The notes below the pieces were generated by a model. The model did no database searches. It worked only from the letters and a program-made list of their open reading frames with translations, and was not told where the DNA came from. A stretch of 59,249 bases of DNA, taken from positions 1 through 59,249 of the forward strand of contig NZ_UPHQ01000052.1 in the NCBI RefSeq assembly GCF_900566055.1. The letters are read 5' to 3'. Positions 1 to 8,195 of the stretch are shown piece after piece; positions within the stretch are counted from its first letter, which is position 1; each line of letters opens with the position of its first letter. Source of the stretch: Mycobacterium innocens (GTDB taxonomy: Bacteria; Actinomycetota; Actinomycetes; Mycobacteriales; Mycobacteriaceae). Made by a program: the position numbers and the translations under genes.

Positions 1-854
1 CCAGTGCGCAGGGGGTGCGCAATATTGCGACGGCGGCCACGGTGGTGGGCAATGACAATGCGACCGATGCTGCCAGTGCGATCGCGGTGGGGGAGACCAA
101 TGTGGCGACGGCGGCCACGGTGGTCGGGGATGCCAATAGCGGGGTGGCGGCCACTGCCGATGGCCGCATCAATGTGGCGACGGCGGCGACGGCGGTGGGT
201 GATGGCAATAGTGGGGTTACCGCGGATGCCGATGGGGACATCAATGTGGTGACGGCGGCCACCGCGGTTTTTGATGGCAATCAGGCGATTTCGGCCAGCG
301 CTGTCGGTGACACCAACATCGCGACCGCGGCCACGGTAGTGGGCAACGCCAACAATGGGGTTGCGGCCAGTGCGGATGGCAGCGTCAACATCGCGTCGGC
401 GGCCACGGTGGTGGGGGATCGCAATGCTGGGGTGTTGGCCAGTGCGCAGGGGGTGCGCAATATTGCGACGGCGGCCACGGTGGTGGGCAATGACAATGCG
501 ACCGATGCTGCCAGTGCGATCGCGGTGGGGGAGACCAATGTGGCGACGGCGGCCACGGTGGTCGGAGATGCCAATAGCGGGGTGGCGGCCACTGCCGATG
601 GCCGCATCAATGTGGCCACGGCGGCGACGGCGGTGGGTGATGGCAATAGTGGGGTTACCGCGGATGCCGATGGGGACATCAATGTGGTGACGGCGGCCAC
701 CGCGGTTTTTGATGGCAATCAGGCGATTTCGGCCAGCGCTGTCGGTGACACCAACATCGCGACCGCGGCCACGGTAGTGGGCAACGCCAACAATGGGGTT
801 GAGGCCAGTGCGGATGGCAGCGTCAACATCGCGACCGCGGCCACGGTGGTGGGC
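1..854 (+). repeat. 438-bp higher-order tandem repeat inside the repeat gene
   Basis: Bases 1-416 reappear at 439-854 with about five differences (for example near 567, 615 and 801). The period is 438 bp, or 146 codons, which equals six protein units (26 + 5x24 residues). The copies diverge after about 854, where the sixth unit of the second copy differs. The first copy may extend into further copies left of the window. Confidence 0.95.
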
Positions 855-1286
855 GCCAACAATGGTGGGGTTGCGGCTAGCGCTGTCGGCGACAACGACT
901 TCGTCACCGCTGCTACCGTCGTGGGCCCGGGCAACAACGGGGTCGCAGCCGACGCCGTAGGCAGCAACTTCGCCAACGCCGCTGTGGTCGTCGGCGGCAA
1001 CAACAGCGACGTCCATGCGCAACGAGGCCACTTCAACGCGGCGGTCGTCGTAGGCAGTGACAGCACAGCCTTTGCGGGCGGTGAAACAGGCGAAGAAGGC
1101 AATCGCGACTTCGCGATCGTCGTCGCCAACAACGCCCAGGCTCGAGCATTCAATGGCAACAACGACATCGCAATCGCCAGAGCAGACGGCGCATCTGCGA
1201 TCGCAGGTCCCGGCGACAACATCGTGGACATCCAGCCGCCGTTATTTGCGTTGTTATTGGGGGCCTTGCGCGGATTGTTCTCCTAA
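1..1286 (+). CDS. 24-residue-repeat protein, 5' end outside window
   Basis: The reading frame is open from the left edge (codons begin at base 3) to a TAA, so the true start lies upstream. About the first 300 residues are 24-residue units (one of 26) of the form N-(I/V)-A-T-A-A-T-V-V-G, then x-x-N-x-G-V, then A-x-A-x-G. The units become looser toward the C-terminus, which ends in a hydrophobic stretch with PPLFALLLGALRG. Alternating small and beta-branched residues with G and N at regular turns suggest a beta-solenoid or fibre-like fold; that is inference. I see no catalytic motif. The signal peptide, if any, is off-window. A strong hairpin follows 9 bases after the stop. I do not recognise a named family. 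Confidence 0.75.
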   Translation, partial: SAQGVRNIATAATVVGNDNATDAASAIAVGETNVATAATVVGDANSGVAATADGRINVATAATAVGDGNSGVTADADGDINVVTAATAVFDGNQAISASAVGDTNIATAATVVGNANNGVAASADGSVNIASAATVVGDRNAGVLASAQGVRNIATAATVVGNDNATDAASAIAVGETNVATAATVVGDANSGVAATADGRINVATAATAVGDGNSGVTADADGDINVVTAATAVFDGNQAISASAVGDTNIATAATVVGNANNGVEASADGSVNIATAATVVGANNGGVAASAVGDNDFVTAATVVGPGNNGVAADAVGSNFANAAVVVGGNNSDVHAQRGHFNAAVVVGSDSTAFAGGETGEEGNRDFAIVVANNAQARAFNGNNDIAIARADGASAIAGPGDNIVDIQPPLFALLLGALRGLFS

Positions 1287-1294
1287 CCATCTCC

Positions 1295-1327
1295 ACCGGC
1301 GCACACCGGGTAGCGGTGCACGCCGGT
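1295..1327 (+). terminator. Hairpin after the repeat-protein gene
   Basis: Fourteen-base arms (1295-1308 and 1314-1327) pair with two mismatches around a 5-base loop, starting 9 bases after the stop codon. There is no T-tract, as is usual for mycobacterial terminators. Confidence 0.55.
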
Positions 1328-1713
1328 CACGCCCACCGACCTGGGCGCAGCGAGGCGACCGAAACGCACGCAGATGATGCATCGAGCGCCGATCCGGGCA
1401 GTTCATCCAGTCCACGGGGCGGCGGCCGCACCGCGACATCAACGGTCCTTGGGGCAGGATGTAACCCCGTTGGCTGTCGAGGCGACGGCGGGCCGGTGAT
1501 GTCAGTCAGTCGAGTCACCCGGGTCAGCGCCTGCCCGGAAATTCAGCATGCCCGCCGTTGTGCGATAAATCCAGGTGTGCAATGGATTTGTCGCTGAGTT
1601 GTCGCTCGAAGGTGGGCAAACCGGGTACCGGCTCGGTCAGAGACCAATGAGAAAGATGTGATTGCCCTGACCCAGCGCTCCGGTGACAGCCAAATCAGTA
1701 CCGTCAAAACCGC
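1328..1713. other. Intergenic region, nothing recognised
   Basis: This stretch separates the repeat gene (plus strand) from the convergent end of the catabolic operon (minus strand). Short open frames exist on both strands, but none has a family motif, a convincing ribosome binding site or conserved-looking composition. Confidence 0.6.
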
Positions 1714-2052
1714 CTATTCACTGTCGTATCCGGGATGAGAGACCGCCAACCGATGCCGTACCAGGGTGCGCAGACAGGCAATGACCTCGTCGTCGCGGCC
1801 GTCCAGGTCACCGGCCCGGATCGAAGCGGCGAGGTCGGCCTCATTGGGGAAGCCGAGGCCGGCCAGCGCCTCCCGGACGTCAGCGTCGCTGGGACTCAGC
1901 AATTCTCGCTCGACGATGCGCAGGGCGTTGGCCGCCACCCGGGCATGGAAGTTGACCTGTCCGCTGGTCGCCGGCCGTACGTCGCCTTCGAGGAATTCGG
2001 CGACGGCGGCCACGAGTTCAGCCGCGGTCGGACGGCCGTAGAGCTCGATCAT
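1714..2052 (-). CDS. DUF6285-type small protein, putative kinase partner (LvaB-like)
   Basis: This 112-residue, mostly helical protein has no visible catalytic motif. Its ATG overlaps the TGA of the APH-type kinase in an ATGA arrangement, which fixes the start and implies translational coupling. Small proteins of this size commonly sit beside APH-fold kinases and acyl-CoA dehydrogenases. In the Pseudomonas levulinate pathway, LvaB is a small protein required for activity of kinase LvaA, and I propose the same role here from size and context. The DUF6285 assignment is from recalled sequence character. It is the last gene of the operon. A longer upstream frame exists but overlaps the kinase and is not coding. 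Confidence 0.7.
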   Translation of the reverse strand: MIELYGRPTAAELVAAVAEFLEGDVRPATSGQVNFHARVAANALRIVERELLSPSDADVREALAGLGFPNEADLAASIRAGDLDGRDDEVIACLRTLVRHRLAVSHPGYDSE

Positions 2053-3014
2053 CGTCCACCTCCCTCGAGCAGCTCGAGCAGATCCCATTCGTTCTCGCAG
2101 ACCCGGCGCCCAATGGTCGCCAACTCGACCGACCGGGACTGACCACTCAAGTGCCGTTCCGCCTGGTACCGACAGATGACACCCCAACGCAGTGTGGCCA
2201 GTACCAACCACCAACGAAATGCCACCGGATCGACGGCAGCCCCGCTGGCCTCCTGGTATGCGCGCAAAAAGTCGTCGATGCCGCCCAATCCGCCGGCGCC
2301 TAGGTTGGCCGGAGCCCCGAACCGCCAGGCCCGCACACAAAACCAGGCCAAGTCCTCATACGTCTCCCCGACATGCACCAGCTCCCAATCCAGAACGGCC
2401 GCAAGGTCGGTCCCGTCGACGATCAGGTTGCCCATCCGGAAGTCGCCGTGCACCAGAACCGCTGCCGAGGGCGGCGGCCGATGCGCCGCAAGCCAGCGGA
2501 AGGCCCATTCGAAGGTGGCGGTGGTGTCGCCCATCGCATCGAGCCGATCACGCCATTGCGCAAGTGCATCCTCGCGGGCAAGCCCTGGGTCGTTCGAGTC
2601 GGCCCGGTGAATCGCGGCCAGCGCCTGTGCGCACTGGCCCAACAACCGCTGCCTCCCGGCTGTGTCGAGTTGGCGCTGGATGCGCCGGACGATCGTTTCC
2701 CCTTTGACCTCTTCGCAGATCAGGAACGGATTGCCCAGTGCCGCGGGCGAATCGTCGGCGAGCAGAATATGCGGTACCGGCGCGCCCGCGGCTGCCGCGG
2801 CGACCTGGACGCGGGCTTCGAGTTCCATACCGGCGTGCACGTCGTCGGGCGGGCCGATGCGCAGAATCAGCGGTCGACGCGCGGCGCCCACGACGGCGTC
2901 GAACGCCCAGGTGGTCCTGCTGGCACCGCCGGTGAGCACCCGCAGGTTTCCGATCGCCACCTCGGCGCCCAGCAACGGATCCAGCAGCGCGGCCAAGTCC
3001 TCCAACAGAGTCAC
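2049..3014 (-). CDS. APH-fold phosphotransferase (LvaA / ACAD10-11 kinase-like)
   Basis: The 321-residue protein shows the Brenner-type catalytic loop HGDFRMGN and the metal-binding LDWE of the aminoglycoside phosphotransferase/choline kinase fold, with a nucleotide-site TGGASRTT near residues 28-35. Antibiotic resistance is unlikely given the context, an acyl-CoA dehydrogenase upstream and a DUF6285-type gene downstream. The better model is phosphorylation of a hydroxyacyl-CoA, as in Pseudomonas LvaA and the N-terminal kinase domain of human ACAD10/ACAD11. The GTG start overlaps the upstream TGA (GTGA), and the stop overlaps the next ATG. The substrate is unknown. Confidence 0.85.
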   Translation of the reverse strand: MTLLEDLAALLDPLLGAEVAIGNLRVLTGGASRTTWAFDAVVGAARRPLILRIGPPDDVHAGMELEARVQVAAAAAGAPVPHILLADDSPAALGNPFLICEEVKGETIVRRIQRQLDTAGRQRLLGQCAQALAAIHRADSNDPGLAREDALAQWRDRLDAMGDTTATFEWAFRWLAAHRPPPSAAVLVHGDFRMGNLIVDGTDLAAVLDWELVHVGETYEDLAWFCVRAWRFGAPANLGAGGLGGIDDFLRAYQEASGAAVDPVAFRWWLVLATLRWGVICRYQAERHLSGQSRSVELATIGRRVCENEWDLLELLEGGGR

Positions 3015-4249
3015 TTCTTGCCGAACTTGAACAGCCGCTGCGCAACCCGGCGGATCTGAATCTCCTCCGCGCCCTCGGTGATCCGATAGCGGCGGTGGTG
3101 GCGGTAGATGTGCTCGAACGGTTCGTGACGGCTATATCCCACTCCGCCGAAGACTTGCATGGCCCGGTCGGCGGCCTCACACACCAACCGGTTGGCGCGG
3201 TAGTTGGCCATCGAGACCTTGTCCGAAACTTCCATGTGGTGATTGCGATCCAGATGCCAGGCGGCGTAATACACCAGCAGCCGCACCATCTGGGCCTCGG
3301 TCTGCAGCTCGACCAGCGGCCATTGGACGGCCTGGTTCACCGACAGCGGCTTACCGAACACCCTACGTTCGTTGGCGTAGTCGACGGCCCGGTCAATGCA
3401 GTACTGGGCGGCGCCCAGACTGCTGGCCGCCTGACGAATCCGGTTCTCGTGCAAAAAAGTCTGGCCCACCTCGAGGCCGCGGTCGACCTCGCCGAGCACC
3501 GCGTCATCGGGCACCCGGACGCCGTCCAACACCACCTCGCCGTGGTCGGTCGGCATGTTGAGGGTCCACCAGTAGTACGGAACGGTGAAGCCGGGAGCAT
3601 CGGTGGGGACGAGAAACGCGGTGATGCCGTGGGCCTGGCCGGGCTCGCCCGAAGTTCGGGCGAACACCAGGTCGTGGGTGGCGCGGTGCACGCCGGTGTT
3701 GAATCGCTTGGCGCCGTTGATCACCCAGCCGTCCCCGGCGCGCTCGGCACGAGTCTCGAGCCAGGTGGCATCCGACCCGTGATTGGGTTCGGTCAAGCCG
3801 AACGCCATCGACCGCTCGCCGGTGATGAGCGCCTCGGTCCACTCCTTCTTCTGCGCTTCGGTGCCGAACCGGTCCATCATGATGACTTGCGGGAAGTTGC
3901 CGACGATGGAGGACTCGTTCTGCAAGTCATTGTGCAGCCCGAGCCCCTTGTGCGCCAAGTGTTCGCGGATGACTGCCATATCGACGTTGGTCCCGTCGCG
4001 GCCACCGAACCGTGACGGGAGGCCATAACGCAGCCAGCCCGCCCGGTCGGCGCGCCTGCGCATCTCGGCCAGCAGGTCCTCCCACTCTCGTCGAGGGATG
4101 CCATCGTTGTCCCAATCGGTGCGGGCATGCTCACGGCGATGGTCGAAATACTGGATGTGCTGGCGTTCCAGCGGTTTGATCCAGGACTCGATGAACTCGT
4201 CCATTTCGGCGAGCAGACCGGGAAGATGTTCCGGCAGACTGAAATCCAC
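3011..4249 (-). CDS. Acyl-CoA dehydrogenase (LvaC / ACAD11-like)
   Basis: This 412-residue FAD flavoprotein has the dehydrogenase core: GLTEPNHGSD for flavin and substrate contact, a C-terminal QVFGGVGYSRHEPFEHIYR segment, and ITEGAEEIQ carrying the likely catalytic Glu. The GTG start at 4249 is chosen because AAGGAG lies 7 bases upstream; the longer open frame runs through the TetR gene. Next to an APH-type kinase it probably acts like LvaC or the ACAD10/11 dehydrogenase domain, eliminating phosphate from a 4-phosphoacyl-CoA to give an enoyl-CoA. It could instead be an ordinary acyl-CoA dehydrogenase. Confidence 0.88.
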   Translation of the reverse strand: MDFSLPEHLPGLLAEMDEFIESWIKPLERQHIQYFDHRREHARTDWDNDGIPRREWEDLLAEMRRRADRAGWLRYGLPSRFGGRDGTNVDMAVIREHLAHKGLGLHNDLQNESSIVGNFPQVIMMDRFGTEAQKKEWTEALITGERSMAFGLTEPNHGSDATWLETRAERAGDGWVINGAKRFNTGVHRATHDLVFARTSGEPGQAHGITAFLVPTDAPGFTVPYYWWTLNMPTDHGEVVLDGVRVPDDAVLGEVDRGLEVGQTFLHENRIRQAASSLGAAQYCIDRAVDYANERRVFGKPLSVNQAVQWPLVELQTEAQMVRLLVYYAAWHLDRNHHMEVSDKVSMANYRANRLVCEAADRAMQVFGGVGYSRHEPFEHIYRHHRRYRITEGAEEIQIRRVAQRLFKFGKK

Positions 4250-4260
4250 GATTAATCTCC

Positions 4261-4881
4261 TTAAGCGCCGTACAGAGTTTTCTTCCAGATCGTCGACAAG
4301 GTTTTGATCGCATCCGCGTCGCTGATGTCCAGACGCAGATTCTCGGGGCCCGAGCGGCCCACGAACACGGTGGTGAAGTTCTCGAACAACAGGGCGATCG
4401 CGGCCGCGGTGTGCTCCGGATGGAGCTCGGCGCCGTAGCCCTGCTCTTGAGCGCGGCGGACCGAGGCGGCCACGATGTCCATGCCGAAACGCCGGAATTC
4501 GTTCTGCACGAGAGCGAAACGCTGCTGGGTAGCGGCCAGTTGGGCAACAGCGATCATGATGCCGATATTCTGTTTGAAGATGTTCCAGTAACCGGTGACC
4601 ACCGAGGTGAAGAATGTGTCGTCGTCGGGGGTATCCGGCAGCTGCACGCTCAGGCCGGACGGCGCGACGACGTCGTGCAGAAACGATTCCGCCAGGGCGG
4701 CCAGCAAGTCCTCCTTGTCGGAGAAGTACCGGTAGAACACCGCGGGCGACTTGCCGGCGGCCGAGGTGATGTCGGCCAGGGTCACTCCATGAAATCCCCG
4801 CTCGGCGAAGAGCTTTCGCGCGGCCTGCTCGATGGCCTGCCGGGTCTGGCGGCCCTTGGAGGTGAGCGTGCCGGCGGGCAT
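4261..4881 (-). CDS. TetR-family transcriptional regulator
   Basis: A 206-residue protein with an N-terminal TetR helix-turn-helix (residues about 12-58, with ARKLFAERGFHGVTLADI and AVFYRYFSDKEDLL) and a helical ligand domain. It lies inside the operon: its ATG overlaps the TGA of the HMG-CoA-lyase-like gene, and its TAA is 11 bases before the acyl-CoA dehydrogenase start. It probably represses its own operon and responds to a pathway acyl-CoA. A candidate operator is the palindrome at 9353-9368 upstream of the first gene. Confidence 0.92.
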   Translation of the reverse strand: MPAGTLTSKGRQTRQAIEQAARKLFAERGFHGVTLADITSAAGKSPAVFYRYFSDKEDLLAALAESFLHDVVAPSGLSVQLPDTPDDDTFFTSVVTGYWNIFKQNIGIMIAVAQLAATQQRFALVQNEFRRFGMDIVAASVRRAQEQGYGAELHPEHTAAAIALLFENFTTVFVGRSGPENLRLDISDADAIKTLSTIWKKTLYGA

Positions 4882-5777
4882 CAGTTCCGGATCCGGTCGC
4901 CGGCGCGCAGCAGCGCACCCGGCAAGTCATGGCCGACAACCGATTTCGCAACCTCAGCCGCTGCGATGGCAGCCGGCAAGTCGACGTCGACCTGGAAACC
5001 GCTGTCGACCAGTAGATACACCAGATCCTCGGTGGCGATGTTGCCGGTGGCGCCCGGAGCAAACGGGCAGCCACCGAGTCCGCCGACCGAGGCATCCAGC
5101 CTGGTAACACCCGAGCACACCGCCGCATAGGCACTGGCCAGGCCCGCGCCCCGGGTGTTATGAAAGTGACCACCCAGCGGAATGTCGCCGATCACCGGAC
5201 GTAGTTGTGTGATCAGCGAACTCACCCGGCCGGGGGTGGCGGTGCCGATGGTGTCGGCAATCGAGAACCGGTCCACACCCAGGTCGCGGGTTACCGCGGC
5301 GATGTCGAGGACCCGCTGCGGCGGGGTGGGCCCGTCGAACGGGCAATCCCATGCGGTGGCAACGATGACCTCGACGGTCACCTCGTCGCTTCGGGCGATG
5401 GCAAGGATCTCGCCGATTTGGCCGGTCGCCTCGGCGCTGCTGCGACCGACGTTGGCCTTGCTGAACGAGTCGCTGGCCGCCACCACGTACTCGATCGCGC
5501 GCAGGCCGGCCGCGATCGCCCGCTTGGCGCCGTTGGGACTCGCCACCAGTGCCGAGAACTCGATGTCGGGATAGTTGGGTAATTCGGCCGCGAGTTCGGC
5601 GGCATCGGCCATCGCCGGAACCTTGGACGGCGACACGAACGCCGTTGCCTCCACCTCCCGCACTCCTGTGGCGGCCACCGCGGCCAGCAACTCCAGCTTG
5701 GCCGACAACGGGATTGGCTTCTCGATCTGCAGTCCGTCGCGCAGCGACACCTCACGAATGGTTACCCGGGAACTCAT
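4881..5777 (-). CDS. HMG-CoA lyase-like retro-aldolase
   Basis: A 298-residue TIM-barrel protein of the HMG-CoA lyase family. It has the N-terminal REVSLRDGLQ motif with the metal-binding Asp, a HFHNTRG metal-binding segment and the lyase signature GGLGGCPFAPGATGN with the catalytic Cys. Family members cleave 3-hydroxy-3-methylacyl-CoAs or similar into acetyl-CoA and a keto fragment. The chosen ATG (MSSRVTIRE) overlaps the CoA-transferase TGA; an in-frame start 21 bases upstream is less likely. In this operon it could cleave the 3-hydroxyacyl-CoA made after kinase and dehydrogenase action, which is inference. Confidence 0.88.
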   Translation of the reverse strand: MSSRVTIREVSLRDGLQIEKPIPLSAKLELLAAVAATGVREVEATAFVSPSKVPAMADAAELAAELPNYPDIEFSALVASPNGAKRAIAAGLRAIEYVVAASDSFSKANVGRSSAEATGQIGEILAIARSDEVTVEVIVATAWDCPFDGPTPPQRVLDIAAVTRDLGVDRFSIADTIGTATPGRVSSLITQLRPVIGDIPLGGHFHNTRGAGLASAYAAVCSGVTRLDASVGGLGGCPFAPGATGNIATEDLVYLLVDSGFQVDVDLPAAIAAAEVAKSVVGHDLPGALLRAGDRIRN

Positions 5778-7015
5778 ATCACTCCTTCGGCACGCCACTC
5801 GTCCAGGTCCTGAGCGCTCTTGTCCAGCAGGCCGATATAGACGTCGTCGTTGTGCTGACCGGGGCGCGCGGGACCGGCGGTGCGCACCCTGCCCGGTGAT
5901 TCGGAGAGCACCGGCACGATCCCTGGTCCCAGGACGGAACGCTCGATCCGTTCGTCATAGTGTTCGACTAGCATGCCGCGTGCCCGCAGCTGTGGATCGT
6001 CGACCACCTCCGCGACGGTATTGATCGGTCCGGCGATCACTCCTGCGGCGGAGAGTGTTTCGATGATCTCGCCGGGCCGCCGCTCGGCGGCCCAGGAGCC
6101 GATGATCGTGTCGAGCTCGTCCTGGTTGCGTCCGCGTGCCGCGTGCGTGGCGAATCGGTCATCGGTGACCAGTTCCGGACGCCCCATTGCCTTGCACAGG
6201 CGGGCGAACACGGTGTCCTGGTTCGCCGCGATCACCACCCAGGAGCCGTCGGCGCTGCGGTAGATGTTGGACGGCGCAATGCCTTCCAGCCTGGTTCCGG
6301 ACGGCCCGCGCACCACACCGCCGACGTCGTAATCTGGAATCGTGGATTCCTGTACCGCCAAACATGATTCGGTAAGGGCGACATCGACCATTTGGCCCTT
6401 GCCGGTGACGCCGCGGCGATGCAGCGCGGCCAGCGCGCCCTGGGCGCCGAACATGCCGGCCAGGGTGTCGCCCAGCGAGAGCGCGAGCCGGGGCGGCGGC
6501 CCGCCGGGGAAGCCGTTGAGATGGCGCAGCCCGCTGGCCGCCTCGGCCACCGAGGCGTAACCCGCTTTGTGTGCGTCGGGCCCGGTTTGTCCGTAGCCCG
6601 ACACCCGGACCAGGATGATGCCCGGGTTACGTTGGCTCAGCACGTCGTATCCCAGGTTCCACTTCTCCAGCGTGCCCGGGCGGAAGTTCTCCACGACGAT
6701 GTCGGATTTTTCGACCAGCTCGAGAAAGAGCTCCCGGCCGCGCGGGCGTCGCAGGTCGAGGGTGATGGCGCGCTTGTTGCGGGCATGCACGGTCCAGAAG
6801 ACGCGGTGCCCGTTGAGTTCGGCCTGGCCCCAGGTGCGTAACGGATCCGCGGCGCCCGGCGGCTCCACCTTGATGACGTCGGCGCCCATGTCGCCGAGCA
6901 GCCGGCCGACGAAGGGACCGGCGATCAAGGTGCCGAGCTCGAGTACCCGGATGCCGTCCAGCGGTCCGGTTGGGGTCGATTCCCCGTGTGCCGCACTCCC
7001 GGCCGGCTCGGTCAT
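5774..7015 (-). CDS. CaiB/BaiF family (type III) CoA-transferase
   Basis: A 413-residue protein with the family N-terminus (LDGIRVLELGTLIAGPF, then LLGDMGADVIKVEPP) and a GYGQTGP segment. The Asp in LSLGDTLAGMFGAQ is the expected acyl-anhydride nucleophile. It moves CoA between a thioester donor and a carboxylic acid, so it probably activates the pathway acid. ATG and TGA overlaps on both sides tie it into the eight-gene operon. The CoA donor and acceptor cannot be read from sequence. Confidence 0.92.
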   Translation of the reverse strand: MTEPAGSAAHGESTPTGPLDGIRVLELGTLIAGPFVGRLLGDMGADVIKVEPPGAADPLRTWGQAELNGHRVFWTVHARNKRAITLDLRRPRGRELFLELVEKSDIVVENFRPGTLEKWNLGYDVLSQRNPGIILVRVSGYGQTGPDAHKAGYASVAEAASGLRHLNGFPGGPPPRLALSLGDTLAGMFGAQGALAALHRRGVTGKGQMVDVALTESCLAVQESTIPDYDVGGVVRGPSGTRLEGIAPSNIYRSADGSWVVIAANQDTVFARLCKAMGRPELVTDDRFATHAARGRNQDELDTIIGSWAAERRPGEIIETLSAAGVIAGPINTVAEVVDDPQLRARGMLVEHYDERIERSVLGPGIVPVLSESPGRVRTAGPARPGQHNDDVYIGLLDKSAQDLDEWRAEGVI

Positions 7016-8193
7016 GCGGTGCTCGCGAAGTCGTGGCGGATCAGCCAGTCGGTCACGATCCCGACGGCATGTGCCAGCTTGTCACGTTGCTCGGGACCCA
7101 CGTAATAGTGTGTAGCGCCAGGGATTTCGTACATCTCCTTGTCGGGGTACCCGATCGCTTCGAAGAGCCGCCGGGTATGGCTGGGCGTGCAGGCATCGTC
7201 TGCAAGGTTACCGATCACCAGCGCGGGAACGGTGAGATCACGCGCGCATGCCATGCCGTCGCCGCGGGCATCGTCGTAACTCCACTGCGACAGCCAGCTG
7301 CGTAACGAGCAGAATCGGGCCAACCCGACCGGGCTCATGTTCACCACCTGCGGATCACCCAGATAGCAGGTGCCAGGCGTTCGTTCGTTGGGATCGACGG
7401 TCGGATCCAGCCACCTCGGGTCGGCCATGGTGCCGTGTACGACGAAGCACAACTCATCATCGGGACGGCCCCGGGCCGCCAGTTCGGCCAGCGTGTCCTT
7501 GACCCACGCAGTGATACGGCGGTTGCGGTCGATCTGAGCCTGCCGGTATCGCGCCAGGAATTCCTGGGTGTAGGGCGGCTGGTTGGGGTTATCCGGGCTG
7601 TAAAGGTCCAGTTCGGGATCGCGCTTGGTGGGGTCGGTTTCGTCGAGGATCGACGCGTCGAGCCATTCGGTGAGCGTGCCGTGGCGGCTGATGTGCGCGG
7701 CCAGCAGCATGATGCCGTCGGCGGCGGGAAGCCCGAGCCGGGTCAGGTCAGGCCCGTCGCCGGACGGGCTGGACGTGACGGTCGGGTGCTGAGCCTGCTG
7801 CTGGTAGAACATCGACAGCGAACCGCCGCCGCTCCATCCGGCCAGCACTACCTTGGTGTAGCCCAGCCGCGTTTTCGCGTCCTTGATGCACTCGCCGAGG
7901 TCCTCGACCACCTTCTCCATCAGCAGCGCCGAGTCGGTGCCGCGGAACCGGCTGTTGCAGTAGATGACGTGGTGACCGGCTCGGGTCAGCGCGTTGATCA
8001 TCGGCAGATAGGCGCCGCCGCCGATGGGGTGCATGAACACCAGCACGGTGTCCGACGGCTTATCCGTGGGCCGCAGCAGGTAGCTCTCCAGCACGGTGAT
8101 CTCGGCCAGGCCGCCATAGACGTCGCGGACACCGGAATTGTTCTGGAAGGCAACGAGGTAGGGGATTCTGTCGTATTCGTGACGGGTCGTCAT
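7012..8193 (-). CDS. Alpha/beta hydrolase
   Basis: A 393-residue hydrolase with an HPIGGG oxyanion-type loop, the nucleophile elbow GWSGGGS and a late His in PGATHYYVG; a VIGNLADDACTP segment could supply the Asp. I start at MTTRHEYDR because the preceding gene stops 2 bases upstream; the 14-codon extension would overlap that gene. Its place between a ring-cleavage-type dioxygenase and a CoA-transferase suggests hydrolysis of an ester or C-C bond in the ring-cleavage product, which is inference. Confidence 0.82.
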   Translation of the reverse strand: MTTRHEYDRIPYLVAFQNNSGVRDVYGGLAEITVLESYLLRPTDKPSDTVLVFMHPIGGGAYLPMINALTRAGHHVIYCNSRFRGTDSALLMEKVVEDLGECIKDAKTRLGYTKVVLAGWSGGGSLSMFYQQQAQHPTVTSSPSGDGPDLTRLGLPAADGIMLLAAHISRHGTLTEWLDASILDETDPTKRDPELDLYSPDNPNQPPYTQEFLARYRQAQIDRNRRITAWVKDTLAELAARGRPDDELCFVVHGTMADPRWLDPTVDPNERTPGTCYLGDPQVVNMSPVGLARFCSLRSWLSQWSYDDARGDGMACARDLTVPALVIGNLADDACTPSHTRRLFEAIGYPDKEMYEIPGATHYYVGPEQRDKLAHAVGIVTDWLIRHDFASTA

Positions 8194-8195
8194 GG

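Noticed and set aside
1..854. CRISPR-like array
   Set aside because: The repeats are in-frame protein-coding units with no separate unique spacers; period 438 bp with internal 72-bp units.
2049..3014. Aminoglycoside resistance gene
   Set aside because: The fold is shared, but operon context with acyl-CoA dehydrogenase and DUF6285-type gene favours acyl-CoA metabolism.
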